DNA of 64,000 nt. Origin: Theobroma cacao. Taxonomy: Eukaryota; Streptophyta; Magnoliopsida; Malvales; Malvaceae. Location of the stretch: positions 26,618,398 to 26,682,397 of the forward strand of contig NC_030858.1 of assembly GCF_000208745.1 (NCBI RefSeq), in the 5' to 3' direction. A program made the position numbers and the translations under genes. The notes under the pieces were generated by a model. The model was given only the letters and a program-made list of their open reading frames with translations. It searched no databases and had not been told where the DNA came from. This document shows, piece by piece, positions 35,137 through 47,666 of the stretch. Each line of letters begins with the position of its first letter. The first letter of the stretch is position 1.

Positions 35137-35573
35137 TTACATTAGGAGATGGTGCCATTAGTTAGGCATCTAAGAAACATACTTGTATGTCACATTCAAC
35201 AATGGAGTCTGAGTTTATAGCTTTAGCTGCAATAGGAAAGAAAGCGGAATGGTTGAGAAATTTGTTATTAGATATAGAGTTGTGGCCATAATCAATGCCA
35301 GTCATTTGCTTATATTGTGATAGTGTTGTTACAATGTCTAGAGCATATAGTGATGTCAGTAATGAAAAATCTAGACATATTAGTTTAAGACATGATTATA
35401 TTAGAGAGTTAATTTCTAGTGGGGTAATTATTATAACATATGTTAAATCTGCAAGCAATTTGGTAGATCCTCTAACAAAAGGTTTATCAAGGGATTTGAT
35501 AAGTAGTACTACAAAAGGAATGGGTTTAAGACCCCAATTAGACACCAATAATGCGAACTTAACTTTTAATTAG
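35137..35573 (+). pseudogene. copia RNase H, C-terminal part
   Basis: The copia reading resumes after the insertion with ASKKHTCMSHSTMESEFIAL and AAIGKKAEWLRN. After one stop comes CDSVVTMSRAYSDVSNEKSRH and ISLRHDYIRELI with VDPLTKGLS, the standard end of the copia polyprotein. The S-T-M-E-S-E-F and H-x-R/D-type catalytic region is recognisable. Confidence 0.88.
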
Positions 35574-36140
35574 TAACCTCTAATTACAAAGTTCAATGGG
35601 TAAAAACAAATTATTGTTATGGGTTTGTAATGCATTATCAGAACCTATTCCTCAAAATCTTGTTTAAAAATAGTGCGATCCATTGCATAAAAAGGTTGAG
35701 TTTATATTTTTAATAGAGTTTGAATATTATATTATGGAAAAAAAATGTCTAGAGCAAAGGAGACATTAATGAAAACTCCACTTACATAAACATAAGAAGT
35801 GGTGCCACTTCAATAAGAAGAATTTGGGAGATTCATTTGTAAATGTTTATTATGAACAAGTTAAACACATGGTCATTATGATGCTAAAGTGAACAACCAT
35901 TTATAGAAACATAAATGAATACCATGTGTGGTGTGCCTTCAATTCTAATACTAGGAGGCAAGGTTCAATCTGCGGACACCATCTACTTCGTTAGAGTTTT
36001 GAGATGCATTTGCTAATTGATGCTTGAAATTGAGAGATACCTTATTGAATATGTAATATTCGTTTGTATGAAAGGTAGAAATAAAATATATATATATATA
36101 TTTTTATAGAAAAAACTAATATTTCAATCTAGTAGGAGAT

Positions 36141-36512
36141 TGTTAGATAGCTTGATAATGATGGTTTTTAGACTCTTAGAATAAAATATTAATAAGTAAT
36201 TTAATTTTTAGATTGAATAATAAATATTATTTATGAAAAGTGCTTATCAATAAAAAGTTATGATTGAAAAGTTATGAATAATTACTTAATAAATATAACT
36301 ATTTGAATAGTTATATTATTAAAGGAAACAAATCTTTTCATTAAAAAATGTATACGTGTGTTTATTATATAACATCATTACACTTCATTTTTATTTTCAT
36401 GATAAGTGTGTTAAGGATTTTGTTGTATCGTGGAGATTGAAAAATACATAAGAAAAGTGTTTTATTCACACCCTTAAAGTCATATTCATCTTCTTCTAAA
36501 AACTTTCTAACA
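36141..36512 (+). mobile_element. 3' LTR of the plus-strand copia element (372 bp)
   Basis: TGTTAGATAGCTTGATAATG to TTTCTAACA, preceded by a purine-rich AGTAGGAGAT (probable polypurine tract) and followed by the target duplication ACTTA (36513-36517). It matches 16197-16623 with a net 55-base length difference. Confidence 0.92.
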
Positions 36513-36789
36513 ACTTATGATAAAGAAGAAAACAAAACCCAAATTCATGGCTAAAACCAAAGGTTTTGAGATGAAAACTAGGGTAAACTTTGATAAGTTT
36601 TGCCATAGAAGAGGAAGAAGAGAGTGATTTAATTCACTTGTTATAGTTGCAATAATACATATGGTTCCCCGCTAGGCATGGTCAGCTACTAATATACTTT
36701 GAATTGAAATAACGAAAAAAAGTAAATAAATAAAAACTCGAAGATGAGTTTGACTTGCGGTATATAGAAATTAGCCGAGTAAAAGATAG

Positions 36790-36890
36790 TAATATTTTTT
36801 TTTTTATAATTGGGAGAAAGAGATTTGAACCCTGTTCTCAAAGTAGAGAGATTATGGACCAACCAATGAACTAAATACTCTAGTACATAT
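36790..36890 (-). repeat. possible tRNA-like SINE fragment with A tail
   Basis: The minus strand has TTAGTTCATTGGTTGG (A-box like) about 30 bases before GGGTTCAAATCTC (B-box like), then a run of A residues at about 36803-36789. This is the layout of a short tRNA-derived retroelement, but no target duplication or family match could be shown. Confidence 0.3.
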
Positions 36891-37178
36891 AACATCATAT
36901 TTTCTTTATAAAAATTGAGAAATCCGATTATTCATAAAATAAAATAGATACCTATAATTAAATTTAATTATTTGTTACCCCATACTATTTGTGAGTAGTT
37001 GGAATGTTCCATTATATGACAAAATAACATTACCTGTACATAATTATTGATAAATAGACCAACGGGCAACGATACAGTTCTGGACACGTTGGTGAAGTCC
37101 TTACACTCGACCTTTTCCAGAGCCGGAAACTTGAATCTTAGTCAGAGATTTTAAGCTGGCACTCAACATTCCAACTGC

Positions 37179-37258
37179 TTCCAGCTAATTATGACTTGCA
37201 GACTTCCTCTGCTTGATGTTTCCAGCTAATTATGCCTCGCAGACTTCCTTCGCTTGAT
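37179..37258 (+). repeat. tandem duplication, 41-bp unit, two copies
   Basis: TTCCAGCTAATTATGACTTG occurs at 37179 and again, with two changes, at 37220. Each copy is followed by CAGACTTCC and GCTTGAT. Confidence 0.85.
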
Positions 37259-40200
37259 ATAAAGGATGAATATTAACCACATCTTCTATCTCAAGGGAGA
37301 ATACTTTAGCCATTTAGCATTAATTGCAGTTTTGCATCAATCCAAATTTTATTGCCCCACTCAACAATAGTCCTGGCTTTTTGGGCCACTGCTTAAACTC
37401 TTCTGGATATCTGACAGCGACCAAGAAATTACTAGATTTGATATGATGGGATATACAATGATTGTAGGGATGGCTGGGCTGGTGGCAAGAGACATCAAAA
37501 TAATCACTGCAGGTCAATCTTCCACTATTCCCTTAATTTGTTCTCATTTTCCATCAAACTCATAACACAAAATTTATGTTTAATCCTTAAAATGATGGAT
37601 GGGATGATGAGATGATCTCTATAGCTACTGGCCCAGAAGCTATGGAAAATCTCCTTAGATCTCCATGTAACTTTCTCTCTTTGCTGGTCTCAAAGCGCAA
37701 ATCTCTTATTTCACATCATAATTAGACTGTTTACCATGATTAACGGCTGTGAGTCTACAGAGATGATGATAAAATCACATTCGATTGTTTACATGGAAGG
37801 ACATTTTGACTAGGATTTCGGCTTATATCTGTGGAGACTGATTTAACTTGCAGGCTGTCGCATCCGCCACTTGGTGCTTTTCGGGACTAGCAGATTTGGT
37901 GCCCTCTCATTTTCTGGTTTCAATTGCACGTGAAAGGTTATGTTCTTTCCTTTTCACAGGCCAAATCTTCAAAAATCATAGAAAAGGAATTGCATGATGA
38001 TGCCCCCAATATGATGTGATAACACTAGCCTTTCCGCCCCAAAATTTAGGTCCTGGAAATGATCACGACCGCGAAGTTTGTGTATGGTTTGATGCAAGTA
38101 TGTGCAGCTAGTAGTCTATTTCCACCTTAGATTCCTCTCCCTGGTTTCTTGTTTAGATGAGCTGCAAGCAGAATTGTAAATCAATGAGAATTAAGACAAG
38201 CCAGCAGAGGCCCATATGGTTCCAGGATTTCAGCCATTTTGATAAGTGGGGGAGGTGAAAACTGGACAGCAAGCCAAGCAAGTAGCGTATCTGTTATTGG
38301 TGATCTTGTGTGGTGCAGAAGAATACCACTCTCACTCTGTATATATTTTGAAGGTTGAACAATCCACTAAAACAGCAGATACTGACTGTTTTCATCTAAT
38401 TGACAAGTCTTATTTAGCAATTCTATCTCTTGTAACAGGCTCCTCCACTTAGACCTGGTAGAAAATATAGGTCTGCAAATTCACTTAACCTTAAGAGAAG
38501 CTAGCTATAGGTCCGTACATATATGCAGCAGTCCTTTTCTTTCATTCCTGTTCTGTATAACAAATGGGAATACCCAAAGGAGAAAAGAAGATAGCAGCAC
38601 GCAATCTAGATAGACTCCTAAAAATATGATTGAACGATATATATTTCTCGGAGATGGACATAAATTAAAGGATCAGATAAAAAAAATTTTTATTGCTGTG
38701 TTACATATTCATAGGTGAATTTTGGCAACTAAAAACATATAAATTGAACTCAATTTTCAATGGACTGGATATATGAAAGAAATAGGGATCTGAACCTTGG
38801 ACGTGGTATGTAGTAACCATGGAGTGAACCTAGGTTGTTTTAGAGAGGTACACTAGCTACAGAATCACTTTGGGAGATGAAATTCAAACGGAAAATAACC
38901 GATAAAAGAAGTATTAATTCAGAATGTTTATTGTTTTTCATCAGGCTTAACCAAGTAGTCTGAACTATCTGATGTCATCAATTAGTTAATCTACAGAAGC
39001 CCAGAGGCTCATTTGTTGCATCACAAGATGATTGCTAATTAATCAGAGTATCGCTCTCAACTCACAAACACTAGATGGATGGTTTCAATCCCAAGACAAG
39101 AAAGATGATTTCTTTAATTCAGCATCTACTAGCCTATTTTCTTGAGAGGGAAAACCCTCTAATCCCTGGCTTTGGATATATTGCTAGCATGATGTGAAAG
39201 CACAAAGCAGAGACTAGAGGATTGGATTCCTTTTTCGAGTGCCACGCGTGTTTTGCTATCTCAGAATGCTTCAGCTTGTTACTGTCATACAGCGGGCTAA
39301 ACACTTGAGGCCTCCTAAGTTCCACGAATTTGGCAATTACGAAGACAGTTACGGGTGCTTAATTATTTGGTTTTCATTTATGGTGCAATCATGTTTAAGC
39401 AAACGAAAACAATATTGTCTGTATTATGAGCAGGGTTTGAAAGTAATGGTGCCACAACTCTTATACTAACTTTTCATACATGGGGACAGGTACTAAACAG
39501 ACCCATGAATCATTTTCTGTGTGGCGTACAGGCCAGGTTTCCATCTCACTTTAAGACCACGTTTTTGGTGTCCACTTGCAGCTCCCCACTTAGCGAGTTT
39601 GTAGTCATTATTTCATTTGTTCTGTTTCTTGATGTTAAACATCAGCATATGTTTTGTGGCGTGCTAGACTTCTTTTAATTTATTGCTCTAAATCAAGGAC
39701 GTGAAACTCATTCATGTCAGAGGCTATAACTCGCAAAGTCCAACCACACTTTGATTAGTAACTATCAATTCTTTTCACCTAACAAAGTGCCATCACCCAT
39801 CAAAGTGGGTCAGCAAGGTGATGACTTGTAAATTCATTCACTTGGATACAATTCCAGAGAGATTTCTCTTGTCTGCTAGCTAAAATCAGTTAGGAAGATG
39901 TTAGAAGCAAACCTTCAAACCAAGTATCCTATTTCCCATTTGTTTTTCCTATTTATGAGAGTAGCCTTCAACCTGAGAGGGATTTGACCAAAACAGATCA
40001 CAAAGCATATGCACCTTAATTCATGGATGAACTTTGATTATGATAATAAAGCTTTCAATATTTCCTTCGGATAAAGCTATTAGTCCCTTTGGTTTTTGAG
40101 TAGAGTATAGAGTGAACATTACCATTGCCATCATAATCCAACGACAGCGGAAGAAAGCAAAGAGAAGTAAATTCAAAACAGAACTGATACTGATAATAAC

Positions 40201-40481
40201 AACGGAAACAGCCATGATCAGCATTAACAAATCCTTAAACTTCAACAAACAAACACAACTAAGTCCGGCAACTAGCCAATGGACTTTACCAACCTCAAAA
40301 TCAGAATGAAAAGGAAAGTCCTACCATACAGAGGAGGCAATCATACAGCTAAAGGTCATGCCTCCCGTGTGGAATGTGGATTTTTTTGGAAAAAGTTATT
40401 AAACAAGGATTTATAATGAAAAGATGCAAAGTTGATGAGTTGATGTGTCTTGAGCTTTAAAAAGAGCTAAGGAGCTTGAAA

Positions 40482-43294
40482 TTAAACTTTTCCAAACACA
40501 TCATTATGTTGTTCTTCCAATTGAATTCCCTTCTCGCTGGCGTCAAGGTTGATGCACTTGTACCATTTAGCACAAAACACATAGATCACAAAATCAATAG
40601 CAGTTAGACCTGCGATAAGGAAGTAGAATCTGTCCATATGACCTGCGTTCAGGTCAGCTGGGATCCAACCAGGACTGTCACCTCTTGCCGTAATCCCCAT
40701 AACCATGTTAACTAATAAACTGCTAACATAGTTGCCAAGAGAAATGGAAGCCATGCAAAGAGAGCTTCCAAAGCTTTTAATACCATCCGGAGCTTGCCCA
40801 TTGAAGAACTCCAATTGACCAATGTACATGAAAACTTCAGATGAACCAACCAAAACATATTGTGGAATTTGCCAAAATATGTTTAAAGAACTTCTCTTCT
40901 CACCAGGGGTCACAAATTTGAGTCTTTGGATCTCAGTGACACCGGCTGCAATCATCGCAAGCATTCCAATGATGAGTCCAATGCCCATTCTTTGAAGCTC
41001 AGACAATCCCTTGGGGTTACCACTTAATTTTCCAGCCAAGGGCACGAGGATATGACGATAGATTCCAGTGCAAATGAGAACGCTGCAAATGTCGAAAGCA
41101 GACATGCTGGCAGCTGGAAGGTGGAAGTTTCCAAATTTGGCGGTCATTACATCACCTTGCTCCACAAAAAGGGATGCCATTTGCGTGAAGATGACAGAGT
41201 AAATTATGGTACAGAGCCAAATGGGTAACATCTTTAGGACACATTTGGCTTCTTCAACTTGAGTTACAGTGCAAAGCCTCCATGGATTGTTTGGTCCCCA
41301 CAAATCATTCTGTGTTACTGTAGCCGCCTTGTCCAGGAACCTGCAGGTCAATTTTAAGTAACTCAACATCAGCAAAGAATCAGATCATTCTATAGCATTA
41401 ATGGAAACTAAAATCGAAATTAATTAGTAGTCCCTTGCTAGAATAAGGACCGCTGTCCATCACTGATCTGGTACAAGGAAGTACTATAATACCATACCAT
41501 ACGCTTGTAATCTAGTATAATCAACATTACCCCACTATATATTGCTTACAGTAAAGAGGATAAAAATTTTGTCAATCTCAAAAAGTTGGTAAATTAAGAC
41601 TGTTGAAACATTAATACTTACCTGAAATCATCACTGTGGAGAATTTTCCTGCTCCCTTTGATTGCAGATTCTGTGCCCTCCACCTCGTACAAGGCATTAG
41701 CATCAGCTGGCACAACATCCCACTTCCTATACGCGGCAATGAATACTTGGCCAACGCGTGGCAGTGGATTGCCATATGCTTTTAAGTACCTGTATCTTGG
41801 TGTCCCCAACATATACAGCAATAGGGCTAAAATTGCAGAACCTAACGAAACCAAGAAGCCTAGCGTCCATTTTCCTGAATCCTCATAATAAACCAGTATA
41901 GTGTTCGAAAACAGAGATCCGGTGTTTAGCGCAAAATAGAAGTAGCAAAAGAAGGCAGCTTTTGATTCTACTGCTTTGGGATGTGAATCATCAAACTGGT
42001 CTGCTCCAAAAGTGGCTATGGTTGGTTGATGCCCTCCGTATCCAAAGGCTATAAGATAGATTGATAAGTAGAAAATTGCGATACCAACTGATGATGAGGG
42101 CATGCAGACTTTTACTCCATCGCCACAACCCGCAGGATTAATCAAGAAAAGCCAAGAAGCAATTGATAATAGCCCCAAACCCTGTTAACCACAATTTCAC
42201 AGCATTTACTTGGAAAGACCATAAATCAAGAACAAGGAAATATAACAATCAAGAGTGATCCTTTAATCTGAATGCTTATATTACCAGCACGAGTACGAGC
42301 TGAAAGACAGCACATGTCAAATAACGACCCCAGTACGAATCGCTAAGGAATGCCCCGATGAGAGAGAACAGGTAAACAGTTCCAGTCCACTTGCTGACAT
42401 TATTGGCAGCATCAGCATTATCTTGCTCAAGAACTCTGGTTAAGAACAACACCAAGTTCACGCCTACTCCAAAGAAAGCTAATGTTGCTAGGCCTTGATT
42501 CACTGCACCAAAAATGAAGAAGAATCATTTCTCAACTTCTGAATATATAAAAGAACATTAGTGCACATAAAATACAAGTGATTAGCAGCTTAAGAATTGA
42601 CAATTACCTAGCAAGAGACTTGCATATGTCCATCCTCCTGATGGCTGCTTCTTGATGAGAGAACTTTTGGTATTGAGCTTCTTTCCATCTGTATTCTCAC
42701 TTCCGTTCACAGCTTCCACTTGTCTTGAGCTAATAACTTCTTCATTAGCCTGCCATTATCAATAGTAGAATAAGATCAACCAAAAAAAAAATAATACACT
42801 AATTCAATGATATATTATCAAACCAAATAAGTAAAGCTTAGCCTAGGACATTGTGAGGTCTAAAGTGGGCTAAAACTGCTTGGCTATGAAACAGAAGTTC
42901 CACCCAACTAGTTGGGACGTTAAATACTTAGATGTGGGGTAACCTAATTAATATACGCTGCGAAAACAGATTAACACTTAAAAAGATTAATATTAATAAA
43001 AGAAAACTAATGGATACTATACACATGCAACCGAAAATAAGCAAGACTCAAGTTACATGAATCATGAATGGATTATTTTAAGCCAACGAACTTCGTAATA
43101 ATATTATTTCCTGTTAAGTAAAAACTTAGCCATGAGCTAATTAAGCAGTGACTAAAATCATTTTCTCTTAGTAACTCTTACTTGTTTCCAAAAAAAAAAA
43201 ACAGGGAAAAGGCAGTAACTTTAACTAAATTTAATACTGGGTTTAGTTTGCCAACCTTTAGCTCGATCTCATTGCTAGAGTCAAAACTGGCCAT
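40482..43294 (-). CDS. NPF/PTR-family proton-coupled transporter, NPF7-like, five exons
   Basis: CDS join on the minus strand: 43294-43256, 42749-42608, 42502-42285, 42181-41622 and 41340-40482. It totals 1818 bases and 605 residues, with GT-AG at every intron and frame kept throughout. The protein starts MASFDSSNEIELK. Membrane helices begin near residue 55. Family signatures are FGYGGHQPTIATFGADQFDD (179-198), FYFALNTGSL (214-223) and a long loop with RKILHSDDFRFLDKAA before the second helix bundle. Members of this family move nitrate, peptides or other small ions and molecules across membranes. The wording NQGLATLAFFGVGVNLVLFL and QVEEAKCVLKMLPIWLC is closest to the NPF7 clade (NPF7.2/7.3, root xylem nitrate or potassium transport in Arabidopsis; from memory). 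The usual E-x-x-E-R motif of the first helix is replaced by NQGLAT, as also in NPF7 members. Substrate is not determinable here. Confidence 0.93.
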
Positions 43295-43637
43295 TGATAG
43301 TTTATTCTGCAAAATCATACAATATGTTAAAGATGAATCAAACTATGCAAAAGAGAGCAACAAAAACAATCATTTTTTTTTTTATTCTAACGGATATAAT
43401 TGGGGCAGAGTATCCATGAAAATCATAAGAAAAAAGGGCAAGGTGAGATGTGTGAAAGTTTCAAACAAGTGGGGAAGGAAGAGATAATGGTATTAAACTT
43501 GAGACCTTCTAACTTACAGGTAAGAGACTTGAACGAAAAGGGATGCTCATAAGAGATAGAGAAGAAAGAAGAAGTTCTCTTATTAGGAGAGAGGAGATGA
43601 AAGAGTGGTATGAGAGGAATGTGAGAAAAGAGTCCAA

Positions 43638-43643
43638 TATATA
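43638..43643 (-). promoter_or_regulatory. candidate TATA box of the NPF gene
   Basis: The minus strand reads CCTATATATTGG, about 345 bases upstream of the start codon. The following leader is rich in CT (TTTCTTCTTTCTCTATCTC). A splice-like ACTTACAG|GTAAGAG context at 43514-43527 leaves room for an intron in the 5' leader, which is not proven. Confidence 0.4.
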
Positions 43644-43649
43644 GGAGAA

Positions 43650-46600
43650 CATGCAAAGATAGAGAAGAAGGGGTCACTATCAAATTGACTTTATGTTTTC
43701 AGCTCAAGATAAATATTTTTCTTAAGTAAGATGGAAAGAAATATTGGTAAAATATAGAAGATCATGAGAAGTTTGCATAGAAGAATCTATGCCACATATT
43801 AGGTCATTTCTTCCATGAAATCTTGGTCAGTGGGATTTTATTTTCATCTGAAAGTGATATTCCATCACTATCTCTCTTTTCAATGTTCATGGTTTTCAAA
43901 ATATTGATAAACACTCCTAAATCTCACTCTTGGTGTTTTGTATATGAGCTCTTTCATGATCTATCATCACTTCTTAATTTCATCACTAAGCATATGTAAC
44001 AGTTATGAACTGTAAATTCACATGGAAAATCTAAATAACAATGATGATTTGTTCATCCAATACATTTCAAACCATTTCTTTTCAGCAAGCAGAAAGAAAA
44101 TGCTGTCAAATGTACATGTGGTAAACTTTTTTCCTTATACATTGAATCAACACTTCAAATTAAAGAACAAAAACAGAAAACATGTGTATGAAGCATGAGC
44201 AATACATATTAAAGCTAAATAACATATGAAATTATATGTGGTGTCACATATATTTACACCTATTCTAGCTTAATAGATACAATTCAATTTGAGCTTATCG
44301 TAAGTAGGTGAGATGAAGAAGCTGGAAGCGGAAAGTAAAATTGGGATATCCCAGGCCAAGAGCAAAGAAAGGTGATCATATTTGAAATGCTACATGTAAC
44401 AAGATTTCTATATTTGTTATATGCTAGATGCCGACATTTGAAGATAATATCTAAAATTTATAACTAGGGAAAGATCCTAAACAACTTTAAGATGAAGTGC
44501 TGAAAATAAATGTCAATTTGCAGTAGAAGAAGAAAATTGTGGGAGATATACAAAAGAAAATACAAGGATTATTTGGAATTAATTAGAGGAGGCCACAAGT
44601 GAATCAAATTTGTCAAACTTATATTCCTCAAACCTTGTCAAAAGAAACGAAATTCCATTTATCAGAAAGGGTGGTGAGCAAAGGGAAACTCCCTCCTTTT
44701 ACCTTGTTTAAAAAGTCCCATTTCTTCTTCCTTAGCTGAGGTTATAAGTTTTCTATACAAAAGGTAAGGGGCGATGTGAAAGGATCGATTCCAAGGAAAA
44801 AGGTGCGAAATTAATACGCTGCTCCGTATAGATTAATAATGACACAAAGCATATCATCTCTTTCCAAAAGTAATCGAGATATCGAAAACTAAATTTTGTA
44901 ATGTGTAACAAATTAATAATTTTCCAGGGGTAGACAACATCAAATTAAAGAATTTTGGTCACGATCTTGATGAACAGTTAACCATCAATATGCCATCGCT
45001 TCCCCTGCTAGCTCTTTGATAATCTTGTACGCAACAAAGCTAAAGCTTCATGTTAAGCACAGGTCATCAATTTTTCTACTAAAGATCAAAGCTTACCTTG
45101 GTACGATATTTCCAATCATATACAAAAATAATTCTTAAGAGGGAAAAATACCTTAGGTAGGGTTACTGACCTTTTACGAAACTTGGTCACGGACAAGGTA
45201 ATGTCTTTCGGAATTGTTAAAGACTCTGGGGAAGGCGAAGAAGCAGTGTCGAGGATAACAAGAGAAAATAGTCCGTCGAAGCCTATTGTCATTTATGGAT
45301 TGCAACTTGAATCAGAGAGAGCTAAAGCTCACAATTTGGCTTGCCACCAGAAGATACGAACCAATAATGTCTTCACCAACGCCTTATACGTACTGCTTGT
45401 CCTTTATCCACAAGGAAAAAAAGAAGACAAAAGAGCTTTGCGTGTGGAAAGTGCTATCAAGGATTAAAAAGAGTTCAATTACGAGGATTCTGTTATGCAT
45501 AACAAATTTCCCTAATGAAGCTCCCCGATCTTCTCTAGGTTTACTTGTTCACATGCTACGTCTTTGTTGAACCTAGGATGGTTCTACAACTTACCTAAAA
45601 TTGTGTAATATTGATAAGGATAATAAAGGTTTTTGCCAAAAAAAGAGGAAATTTATGAGGATAATTAAGGGATGTATTTATATACATATGTGTCTATTGC
45701 AAGTAATTAATACTTGTTTTGGATATTTGTTCTCGTGGCTAAGCTCACGTCTTGTCTTTGTTAAACATTACTACTCTTCTATCGCCAAACTAATTTTTAT
45801 TTACTTTATATATATTTATTGGACTCATGGCTAAGCCCAATCAACACACGTATTGTCTTTGTTAAACATTACTGCTATTCTATCGCAAACTAATTTTTAT
45901 TTACTTTATATATATATATATTGGACTGGGATGAAGGTGTTAATAGTTTTAGATGTGGCTCAGTCCTAATTGTTATGTACTGTTCTGTCTACCAGGAACT
46001 CGAAGCCAATGCCAATGCCATCAGAAATTTCAAGTTTAACAACTTACAGACTTATAGTGACATGCAATGACTTTTGGACCACCTTAATATAAAAACCTAA
46101 ACTTTAAATATATATATATATATTAACATATCTTGTTATTTGAAATTGTTAAGGTTTTTTATTTACAACTTAGGTAATATTACATTACTCCTTATTAGCT
46201 TATAATCAAAATATTTCACTTTTAGGATTAATCAATATTTATAAGAACTTTTATTGGTTAATTTTGCTATAATACATGCTTTATTATTGGTCAAATAATA
46301 TATATTTTTAAGTAGTAGAAAATTTGTGATATGATTTTATTATTTAGTATTAAAAGAACTTTTATAATGAAATATAAATTTGAAAACTTCAAAAGGCAAA
46401 TATCTGGGCTTCTTCTCGTATAATGGAAAAAGTTATATAAATTAAGTTGAGTCAAAAACTTAGCAATAAAAATATGGGTCATGGGGTGATATGATAAGTC
46501 ATTAGTCGTGGGGTGATTATGATGAGAGGGGCAAACGGCCACCGCAAAAGCTGAAACGGATGGTTAAAATGTGCTTAATTTGGGAACATGGTTACAACTT

Positions 46601-47666
46601 GCACCCTAATTCCAAGGCCCCCTAAAAGGTGCAGTTAATAAATTACCCCTTTGTGGACACATATGTCATTTCCTTTAGGAAGACAAAACCAAAGAGGCAA
46701 AGATTATGACCAAAATAATGGTAAATGGAATCTCAAATATGTATATCAGAGATTTCAATCTCTAATCCGTTAATCACGGTCACAGTATATGTTGACAAAC
46801 AATTACACTCTTCTTTTAATTAAAAATATTTGATAGAAAGAGAACTTGTACAAATGAAAATTACCCAGCAAGCCTTTAGAAAACCCATCACTAGGAAAAA
46901 ATTAACAAATCAACAGGTGAGAGAAATCCAACATATACAGCATTGAATTAATTTTCACACAGTTTGGAATTTGAAAGCTGAGACCCTGATGGTTAGAAAA
47001 CCTCCATCAAACTTTATAGAAACAAAACCCAATTAGCCATTACTTATGTATTTTGTTAAAATGCCAACCCATCTGAGTTCAATTAGACAAAAAGAGGCAT
47101 TGCAGCACCTACTCTGCATTGCTGCAACTAGCATGACACACTAAACAAATGGCATTTTCAGTTAATAAAGAAACTGATTGAGAGGCTAAGCGGTATATTA
47201 AGTTGAACAAAATCTTCCTGCCTAAATTAAGACAACTAGAATTCAGCCATTCACAGTTTGTTTCAACTTACTAACCCACTCATTAGTAATTATCCTGTGT
47301 TTTTCAAATAAGAAAAATCTTGTTTCTAACCTATTGTTTTCATTGGACAAACATTGTTTCTGGAAAATTAATAGGGTTTTAACTTGGCTGTCAAAAGGAT
47401 ACCTAATTACGCTTGGGCTCTTTAAACTCTTCATCTTTCAAATGTAAACCTGCCATTTTCATACTGAAGATCGATATCTCTGATTCCCAGATTTTCTCCC
47501 TTAATCTCTCCTCAATTTTTAATCAATTAATCTTCCCATGCCTTTTTTTTTTTTTTAATTTTGTTTAAACCCCTCCTTGCTCATTTTCACCCTCCATTAG
47601 CTCTTGCCTTATTTTCTTTTCCCAAATTTGTCTTGTTACTTTGTTCTTCATTTTGACCATTCTCTA
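43650..47666. other. shared upstream region between the divergent NPF and RAV genes
   Basis: About 4 kb of AT-rich DNA without a recognised gene. It holds both promoters. A 92-100-bp tandem duplication lies at 45731-45924. The open frame at 45183-45467 has no recognisable domain. A pyrimidine-rich run (T tract at 47544-47556, then CCCTCC) precedes the RAV start and is probably its 5' leader. Confidence 0.5.
45731..45924 (+). repeat. tandem duplication, two units of about 92-102 bp
   Basis: Both units contain ATGGCTAAGC (GTGGCTAAGC in unit 1), TTGTCTTTGTTAAACATTAC and AAACTAATTTTTATTTACTT. Unit 2 starts near 45823 and differs by a few substitutions, a TA-run expansion and a short insertion. 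Confidence 0.85.

Larger units (their letters stand above)
16197..36512 (+). mobile_element. Ty1/copia retrotransposon, plus strand, expanded to 20.3 kb by nested insertions
   Basis: The two LTRs (16197-16623 and 36141-36512) are flanked by a perfect target duplication ACTTA (16192-16196 and 36513-36517). Gag, protease, integrase, reverse transcriptase and RNase H follow in copia order. Reverse transcriptase is cut by an insertion at 19401-23394, and the RNase H region by an insertion at 24254-35131. Subtracting both insertions and one extra target duplication leaves about 5.4 kb, a normal copia size. All coding parts are broken. The LTRs differ in length by 55 bases, which suggests an old insertion. 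Confidence 0.92.
36513..40481. other. intergenic region without a supported gene
   Basis: Less AT-rich than the transposon block. The only structures seen are a tRNA-like fragment (36790-36890) and a 41-bp tandem duplication (37179-37258). Open frames here are short, have no recognisable domain and look like chance. The left end may contain the terminator of the NPF gene, but no clear AATAAA was seen downstream of its stop. Confidence 0.5.

Noticed and set aside
39134..40309. Several short frames downstream of the NPF gene
   Set aside because: No domains, and frames on both strands overlap. Treated as intergenic.
36513..40481. Known plant microRNA precursors
   Set aside because: I scanned by eye for common conserved mature microRNAs and saw none.
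40482..43294. Nitrate transporter gene symbol (NPF7.3/NRT1.5)
   Set aside because: Similarity to the clade is clear, but orthology and substrate cannot be settled without a tree, so no symbol is given.
45183..45467. Open frame of 94 residues between the NPF and RAV genes
   Set aside because: No recognisable domain, overlapping frames of similar length, and no splice or leader context. Likely chance.
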